DNA from: Exiguobacterium algae
GTDB taxonomy: Bacteria > Bacillota > Bacilli > Exiguobacteriales > Exiguobacteriaceae
Reading direction: 5' to 3'
Assembly (NCBI RefSeq): GCF_018617875.1
Contig: NZ_JACSKZ010000004.1
Coordinates: forward strand, 141,731-205,730
DNA length: 64,000 bases
Made by a program: the position numbers and the translations under genes. Under the pieces are notes generated by a model. It was given only the letters and a program-made list of their open reading frames with translations, made no database searches and was not told the origin of the DNA. Below, piece after piece: positions 59,044 to 64,000 of this stretch (its first letter is position 1; every line of letters begins with the position of its first letter).

Positions 59044-59744
59044 TGTTCGTTTCCCCCTATGCGTGTTAGCAATTGTCCATACGTCTCTGTCAATGAACCT
59101 AAATCGCGACGAAATACATCTTTATCTAATTTTTGTTTTGTCGCTTTGTCCCAAAGTCGACACGTGTCTGGCGAAATCTCATCTGCTAAGATGATGGTTC
59201 CGTCTACTTTTCCGAACTCTAATTTGAAATCGATGACGTCAATGCCATGTTGTCCGAAGAAATCAAGCAACACATCGTTCACCCAAAGGCCGAGTTGTCG
59301 CAATGTTTCGACTTCTTTATGTGTGGCGACTTGCAGTAAACGAATATGATCTTCGGTCAGAAGTGGATCGCCTAAAGCATCATCCTTGTAGTAAAACTCG
59401 ACAATCGGAGCAAGAAGAGCTTTTCCTTCCTCCCACCCTAGCCGTTTCGCCAAACTTCCTGCCGCTACGTTTCGGACAACCACTTCTAACGGAATGATTT
59501 CGACACGGCGAACGAGCTGTTCCCGATCTGAGATTTTTTTGATGAAGTGCGTCGGAATCTTGTTGTCATGCATCAATTCAAACAGCTGAGTCGTGATAGC
59601 GTTGTTCAGGATCCCCTTCCCATCAATCGACTCTTTCTTCTCACCATTGAATGCTGTCGCATCATCCTTATAGTAAACGCGAAGCACACCCGCTTCTTCT
59701 GTTTCAAATAACGCTTTCGCCTTGCCTTCATAAATTGCTTTCAT
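59040..59744 (-). CDS. purC: SAICAR synthase
   Basis: A 234-residue ATP-dependent ligase. It has YEGKAKALFET, VVRNVAAGSLAKRLG and LADEISPDTCRLWD. AAGGGGGA precedes the ATG. A hairpin lies in the 48-bp gap between purB and this gene. Confidence 0.97.
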   Translation of the reverse strand: MKAIYEGKAKALFETEEAGVLRVYYKDDATAFNGEKKESIDGKGILNNAITTQLFELMHDNKIPTHFIKKISDREQLVRRVEIIPLEVVVRNVAAGSLAKRLGWEEGKALLAPIVEFYYKDDALGDPLLTEDHIRLLQVATHKEVETLRQLGLWVNDVLLDFFGQHGIDVIDFKLEFGKVDGTIILADEISPDTCRLWDKATKQKLDKDVFRRDLGSLTETYGQLLTRIGGNEQ

Positions 59745-59768
59745 CTGAACCGTCCCCCTTAAAAGTGA

Positions 59769-59787
59769 GAGGGGCTATTCGCCCCTC
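59769..59787 (-). other. Intercistronic hairpin between purB and purC
   Basis: GAGGGGC, a five-base loop and GCCCCTC form a strong short stem followed on the minus strand by TCACTTTTAAG. The T-run is weak and interrupted, so it may be a partial terminator or an mRNA-stabilising structure within the operon. Confidence 0.55.
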
Positions 59788-59792
59788 AACGA

Positions 59793-61085
59793 TTACAAAC
59801 CACAGCGTTCAAAAATCGTATCGACACGGCGTACGTGATAACGCGGGTCGAACAACTCATCGAGCTCCTCACTTGTGAAAAGTGCACCCATCTCTTCATC
59901 TTGTTCGATCAATGTCCGGAACATCGTCTCTTCTTCCCATGCCTGCATTGCTTTTGGTTGAACCGCATCATATGCAGCTTCACGCGACCAGCCTTTCTCA
60001 ATTAGACCGAGTAGAATCCGTTGTGAGAAAATGATCCCGAATGTCCGGTCCATGTTCCGGCGCATGTTGTCCGGGAACACTGTCAAGTTCTTCAAGATGT
60101 TACCGAAGCGATTCAACATATAGTTGAGGAGAATCGTCGCATCCGGAATGATGATTCGTTCAGCTGAAGAGTGCGAGATGTCGCGCTCATGCCAGAGTGG
60201 AACATTTTCGTACGCCGTCATCATATGACCGCGAATGACACGCGCAAGACCTGTCATGTTTTCAGAACCGATTGGATTCCGTTTATGCGGCATCGCCGAC
60301 GATCCTTTTTGCCCTTTTGCGAAAAACTCTTCCACTTCGCGTGTCTCTGTCTTTTGAAGGCCACGAATCTCGGTCGCCATCTTTTCAATCGATGTCGCAA
60401 TCAAGGCGAGCGTCGACATGTACTCGGCATGGCGGTCACGTTGGAGCGTCTGTGTCGAAATCGGTGCAGCTTGAATGCCGAGCTTGTCACACACGTATGA
60501 CTCGATGAACGGGTCGATGTTTGCAAACGTCCCGACGGCTCCACTCATCTTCCCGAATTCAATCGTTTCGCGTGCTGCCATGAAACGTTTCTTGTTACGT
60601 TTCATTTCTTCATACCAAAGGGCGAGCTTCAAACCGAACGTTGTCGGCTCTGCGTGTACACCGTGCGTACGTCCCATCATGATGTCATATTTATGTGCTT
60701 TTGCTTTCTCTGCAAGAATGCCGATGAAGCGATCTAAATCGGCCTCTAAAATATCGTTCGCCTGTTTGATTAAGTACGAGAGTGCCGTATCGACGACATC
60801 CGTCGAAGTTAGTCCGTAATGTACCCACTTCTTTTCTTCTCCAAGTGTTTCTGAAACGGCACGGGTGAAGGCGATCACATCATGACGTGTCTCTTGTTCA
60901 ATTTCTAAAATACGATCTACATCAAACGACGCCTTTTCCCAAAGAACTTGAACGTCTTCTTTCGGGATGATCCCAAGTTCACTCCAAGCTTCACACGCGT
61001 AAAGTTCGACTTTCAACCAAGCCTCGAACTTATTTTGATCGGTCCAAATGTTTGCCATCTCTGGGCGGGTGTAACGTGAAATCAT
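59793..61085 (-). CDS. purB: Adenylosuccinate lyase
   Basis: A 430-residue fumarase-superfamily enzyme acting in both IMP synthesis and AMP formation. The signature loop [15 protein letters not shown] is intact, with [14 protein letters not shown] and the start [14 protein letters not shown]. The ATG at 61085 is set by GGAAGGAGACC. It overlaps purK by 4 bp. Confidence 0.97.
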   Translation of the reverse strand: MISRYTRPEMANIWTDQNKFEAWLKVELYACEAWSELGIIPKEDVQVLWEKASFDVDRILEIEQETRHDVIAFTRAVSETLGEEKKWVHYGLTSTDVVDTALSYLIKQANDILEADLDRFIGILAEKAKAHKYDIMMGRTHGVHAEPTTFGLKLALWYEEMKRNKKRFMAARETIEFGKMSGAVGTFANIDPFIESYVCDKLGIQAAPISTQTLQRDRHAEYMSTLALIATSIEKMATEIRGLQKTETREVEEFFAKGQKGSSAMPHKRNPIGSENMTGLARVIRGHMMTAYENVPLWHERDISHSSAERIIIPDATILLNYMLNRFGNILKNLTVFPDNMRRNMDRTFGIIFSQRILLGLIEKGWSREAAYDAVQPKAMQAWEEETMFRTLIEQDEEMGALFTSEELDELFDPRYHVRRVDTIFERCGL

Positions 61086-62176
61086 AAAACGGTCTCCTTC
61101 CAAATTGCCAGTTGTTCGATGGTATGAAGCGCATCTTCGACCGTGTCGCCAAGAACATTCAAGTGTCCCATCTTGCGACCCGTCTTCGCTTCATCTTTTC
61201 CATACAGATGTAGTTTAACATTCGATGGCAATGCTTTGACATTGAGTCGTTGCATATGTTCGCCGAGAAGATTGACCATGACGACCGGAGTGTTCAATGT
61301 CGTTCGTCCGAGACGCATCCCCGTCACGGCTCGAATGTGTTGTTCAAATTGTGAGGTCTCACATGCATCAATCGTATAGTGTCCAGAATTATGTGGACGT
61401 GGTGCGAGTTCGTTTACGTAAAGGCGACCATCTGGCATGACAAACAACTCGACAGCGAGTGTTCCCATCAATCCGATGTGGTCCGCGAGTTGAAGTGCGA
61501 GATGTCTCGCATCTTCTTGAATCTCACCTGCAACACGAGCTGGTACGATGGATAGATGTAGAATGTTGTTGTGATGAATATTTTCACTGATTGGGAACGT
61601 TGACGTTTCTTCTTCTCCTCGTGTCACAATGACCGAGATCTCTTTTTCAAACGGCAACCAAGCTTCAGCGACATATTCTTGTTCGGTGAACTGTTCAATG
61701 AATGCCTGAACATCCTGTTCCGTCCGAATGACTGTCTGCCCTTTTCCGTCATAGCCGAAGCGACACGTTTTGATGACAAATGGCAACCCAAGCTTCTCTT
61801 TCGCCTCCCGAACATCTCGAACGGTACGTACTGAAACATAAGGTGCGACTCGTAGCCCTGCAGATTCAATCATTTGTTTTTCTAAGAGGCGATGTTGCGT
61901 CGCTTTCAATACATCCATTCCTTGTGGACATTTTTCTTCAATCGCAGCAATCATTTCGGTGTCGATATTTTCGAATTCGTACGTCACGATGTCAGAACGA
62001 TCGGCGAGTTTCTTTGCGGCATCGACATCATCAAATGAGGCAACAATTGAATCTGCCACTTGCGCGGTTGGTGCATTTGGGTTTGGATCGAGACAAAGTG
62101 TCGTATACCCCATTGCACTCGCACTAAGAGACATCATCCGTCCAAGTTGTCCTCCACCTAAAATTCCGATTCTCAT
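61082..62176 (-). CDS. purK: N5-carboxyaminoimidazole ribonucleotide synthase
   Basis: A 364-residue ATP-grasp enzyme. [11 protein letters not shown] begins the protein, [14 protein letters not shown] contacts ATP, and [18 protein letters not shown] closes the site. The ATG at 62176 shares one base with the purE stop codon (TGATG), with GGAGGAG just upstream. Confidence 0.97.
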   Translation of the reverse strand: MRIGILGGGQLGRMMSLSASAMGYTTLCLDPNPNAPTAQVADSIVASFDDVDAAKKLADRSDIVTYEFENIDTEMIAAIEEKCPQGMDVLKATQHRLLEKQMIESAGLRVAPYVSVRTVRDVREAKEKLGLPFVIKTCRFGYDGKGQTVIRTEQDVQAFIEQFTEQEYVAEAWLPFEKEISVIVTRGEEETSTFPISENIHHNNILHLSIVPARVAGEIQEDARHLALQLADHIGLMGTLAVELFVMPDGRLYVNELAPRPHNSGHYTIDACETSQFEQHIRAVTGMRLGRTTLNTPVVMVNLLGEHMQRLNVKALPSNVKLHLYGKDEAKTGRKMGHLNVLGDTVEDALHTIEQLAIWKETVL

Positions 62177-62664
62177 CAAACCAACTCCTCCGTTCCCCGC
62201 ATCGCCATCTCTTGTTTTTGCTCACGGAACGTCTCAAGTCGCGTTGTAATTTCTGTGGAATGTATACTGAGGATTTGAGCAGCAAGTAATCCTGCATTCG
62301 TTGCTCCCGCTTTACCAATCGCAACAGTTGCTACTGGAACTCCTGCAGGCATCTGAACAATCGAGAGTAGCGAATCCATTCCATTGAGTGCTTTCGACTG
62401 AACAGGGACACCGATGACAGGAAGTGTCGTTTTCGCAGCTACCATTCCAGGAAGGTGGGCTGCTCCACCAGCACCCGCAATGATTACTTGAATGCCTCTG
62501 CCTCGTGCCTCTTCAGCATATTCGAACATAAGGTCTGGTGTACGGTGAGCTGATACGACTTGTTTTTCATATGGAATCTGTAACTCATCTAACATGTCAC
62601 ATGTATGTTTCATCGTCTCCCAGTCAGATGAACTACCCATGATTACTCCAACTACTACGTTCAT
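62176..62664 (-). CDS. purE: N5-carboxyaminoimidazole ribonucleotide mutase
   Basis: A 162-residue class I Pur[15 protein letters not shown] and [13 protein letters not shown] are diagnostic, with [23 protein letters not shown] precedes the ATG. First gene of the operon, behind the guanine riboswitch. Confidence 0.97.
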   Translation of the reverse strand: MNVVVGVIMGSSSDWETMKHTCDMLDELQIPYEKQVVSAHRTPDLMFEYAEEARGRGIQVIIAGAGGAAHLPGMVAAKTTLPVIGVPVQSKALNGMDSLLSIVQMPAGVPVATVAIGKAGATNAGLLAAQILSIHSTEITTRLETFREQKQEMAMRGTEELV

Positions 62665-62682
62665 TCCAAATGTCCCCCTTAC

Positions 62683-62818
62683 AAAAAGAAATCCCTAAAC
62701 CGAGCAATCAGTTTAGGGTATAGGCATGACAAATACACGTCAGCTACACCCCATAGTCTGATCAGAATCGGTGATCAGGTAGAAACTTGCAAGCCATTTC
62801 CTTGCGATTATATGGAGC
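62683..62818 (-). promoter_or_regulatory. Guanine-class purine riboswitch with terminator, pur operon leader
   Basis: The aptamer (about 62748-62818, minus strand) has CTCCATATAATCGC at its 5' side, GTTTCTACC in the core and GACTATGGGG at its 3' side. The C in GACTATG points to guanine rather than adenine. L2 reads GGAAATGG where GGATATGG is common. The terminator pairs CCCTAAAC with GTTTAGGG (62693-62700 and 62711-62718) before a T-run. Confidence 0.92.
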
Positions 62819-62849
62819 ACTATTTATTTTTCCTATCTCACACGCCTAT

Positions 62850-62879
62850 CGTACCTTGTTCTTTGAAAACATGTCAATA
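62850..62879 (-). promoter_or_regulatory. Sigma-A promoter of the purine operon
   Basis: On the minus strand a perfect TTGACA (62874-62879) is 18 bp from TACGAT (62850-62855), about 30 bp upstream of the aptamer. Confidence 0.75.
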
Positions 62880-62924
62880 AACTGCGAACATTTTAATTGT
62901 CTGAATATTTATCGTTCGCTTTTT
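62879..62924. promoter_or_regulatory. Predicted inverted PurBox pair (PurR site)
   Basis: Two inverted GCGAAC-type boxes, with CGAAC at 62885-62889 and GTTCG at 62914-62918, lie directly upstream of the pur -35 box, the place where Bacillus PurR binds. Their gap is about 18 bp between full boxes, near the known 16-17. Each box differs from WAWNCCGAACWWT at about two positions. Confidence 0.65.
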
Positions 62925-62982
62925 GGATATAAGAAGAATCTTCTCTGTATATCCTGTATTCTATTAAAAAAGGGGGAGTTAG

Positions 62983-63453
62983 ATGAGTTACATATCGAGT
63001 CTTCGGGAAGTGATTGGCAACCGTCCGATCATCAGCGTCGGAGCGACCATTTTGGTCATCAATCAAAAACAAGAGGTACTTATGCAATTCCGATCGGATA
63101 CACTTGACTGGGGTTTACCAGGAGGATCGATGGAGCTTGGGGAAACGTTGGAAGAAGTCGCTGCACGAGAATTATAAGAAGAAACTGGACTTTTTGCTAA
63201 GCAATTTGAATTAATCCAAGTCTTTTCCGGTGCAGATGGTTACTTTAAGTATCCGAACGGAGACGAAACATACGGTGTCATCCATTTATATAAGGCAAAA
63301 GGAGTACATGGGGAACTTCTTATGGAAGACGGTGAAAGTCTGGCTCTTGAATACTTTGGTAAAGAGAATCTTCCTATAAAGATAGAAAAACGGGCTCAAA
63401 CTATATTAGATGCGCTTGGAGACCGATGCTTTGAACGCGAGCATTCGTTTTAA
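62983..63453 (+). pseudogene. Nudix (MutT-like) hydrolase gene with an in-frame TAA inside the catalytic box
   Basis: GGGGGAG precedes the ATG at 62983. The frame runs MSYISSLREVIGNR and reaches the Nudix box GSMELGETLEEVAAREL, then meets TAA at 63175-63177. In the same frame it continues EETGLFAKQFELIQVFSG and on to a natural stop at 63451-63453, 156 codons in all. The stop codon occupies exactly the variable residue between REL and EETG (the X in REUXEEXGU), so everything else of the catalytic motif is intact. This looks like a recent nonsense mutation, or a sequencing error. Divergent from the pur operon. Confidence 0.85.
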
Positions 63454-63464
63454 ATCAAATCAAA

Positions 63465-63493
63465 AAGCCGTCACACAGATTGTGTGACGGCTT
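63465..63493 (-). terminator. Terminator of the NETI-motif gene
   Basis: On the minus strand AAGCCGTCACAC and GTGTGACGGCTT form a 12-bp stem followed by TTT and T-rich sequence. It lies between the convergent Nudix and NETI genes. Confidence 0.85.
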
Positions 63494-63497
63494 GGCA

Positions 63498-63689
63498 TTA
63501 GGATTCTTTAGAGACGCATTCAAATAAAATCGATTGATGGGAATGGACAGGTTCATCTTTGGCTCCCGTTTGCTCAAAGACGGGCTTTTCAATGCGGCGT
63601 ATAGGACGATAACCCATTTCATTGATTCGATCTAAACATTCGCTGACCGTTTCATTTGGTTCGACATATACTTTGATCTTCTTAGCCAT
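63498..63689 (-). CDS. NETI motif-containing protein (YebG family)
   Basis: A 63-residue protein, MAKKIKVYVEPNETVSECLDR, carrying the NETI-type motif (here PNETVSEC) and YRPIRRIEKPVFE. B. subtilis places its homologue yebG just upstream of purE as well. Function is unknown. GAGAGGA precedes the ATG. It lies between the rRNA operon terminator and the Nudix gene. Confidence 0.88.
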   Translation of the reverse strand: MAKKIKVYVEPNETVSECLDRINEMGYRPIRRIEKPVFEQTGAKDEPVHSHQSILFECVSKES

Positions 63690-63730
63690 TTCTTACGTCC
63701 TCTCTTCCGCTAGACTAAATCGATGATAAG

Positions 63731-63773
63731 AAAAAACGGCGGCCCTTGAGCGAATGCTCCAGAACCACCGTTT
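63731..63773 (-). terminator. rRNA operon terminator
   Basis: On the minus strand AAACGGTGG and CCGCCGTTT enclose an inner GAGC-ATTC-GCTC stem and are followed by TTTTTTC, right after the 5S gene. Confidence 0.88.
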
Positions 63774-63890
<117 letters not shown>

Positions 63891-63945
63891 CTTTACAGGG
63901 CTTGTTCCCTGAAAACTGAGGATTCATCAACACAAACCTAGACTA

Positions 63946-64000
63946 GATCAAAGCCTCGACCGATTAGTATCATTCAGCTCCACGTGTCGCCACGCTTCCA
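63946..64000 (-). rRNA. rrl: 23S ribosomal RNA, 3' end (partial)
   Basis: On the minus strand the sequence GATACTAATCGGTCGAGG is the conserved 3' tail of 23S rRNA. The gene continues beyond the window. The 3' boundary is estimated to a few bases. A spacer of about 55 bp separates it from 5S. Confidence 0.9.

Overview
The window is an uninterrupted stretch of core chromosome from a moderate-GC, low-complexity Firmicute of the order Bacillales. Three things point there: the rRNA operon end followed by a NETI-motif gene and purEKBCSQLFMNHD, the block yerA-yerC-pcrB-pcrA-ligA-camS as in Bacillus subtilis, and a dap/lys operon resembling that of Staphylococcus (acetylase DapH, an Alr2-type racemase, LysA last). 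From remembered gene content I would guess Exiguobacterium, but no 16S rRNA is present to settle it. I see no prophage, insertion sequence, CRISPR array or integrated island.

Layout. 1-6270: arginine/ornithine catabolism (partial rocD, an amino acid antiporter), a PAS-PAS-GGDEF-EAL protein and an orphan OppA lipoprotein. 6274-11940: an NhaC-family transporter under a lysine riboswitch, adenine deaminase, a gamma-carbonic-anhydrase-like protein, a cre-preceded pair of very small ORFs, and a nitroreductase. 12013-20246: an eight-gene lysine operon (lysC-asd-dapA-dapB-dapH-ilvE-like-alr2-lysA, read on the minus strand) under a second lysine riboswitch. 20283-28178: AlaX-L with a GNAT protein, the GntR regulator NagR, an LCP wall-teichoic ligase, nagA-nagB, a MATE pump and a CHAD protein. 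28175-31896: glutaminase, a small membrane protein, HemY and a radical SAM/SPASM protein. 31941-35524: clpB and a DnaJ-like gene under a CtsR operator. 35551-47628: camS, an unknown surface protein, ligA, pcrA, pcrB, a K+ transporter, yerC and yerA. 47715-50038: a CHASE4-like/HAMP/GGDEF/EAL protein. 50104-62924: the twelve-gene purine operon with a guanine riboswitch, a sigma-A promoter and upstream PurBoxes. 62983-64000: a nonsense-mutated Nudix gene, the NETI protein, an rRNA terminator, 5S rRNA and the 3' end of 23S rRNA.

How it fits together. Two lysine riboswitches in one 12-kb interval tie lysine synthesis and a candidate lysine transporter to the same signal. Purine synthesis appears to be controlled at initiation (PurBoxes) and at elongation (guanine aptamer with a terminator). 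Amino-sugar use is split: the regulator nagR is separated from nagAB by a cell-wall gene, but an operator-like palindrome stands before nagA. The heat-shock pair has its -35 box inside a perfect CtsR heptad repeat.

No clearly new biological system is visible. The observations best worth following are the aminotransferase sitting where a deacetylase is expected in the lysine operon, the stop codon inside an otherwise intact Nudix box, the hemY-radical SAM pair, and the unannotated surface protein with a long 5' inverted repeat. All family assignments come from reading motifs by eye; no database search was run.
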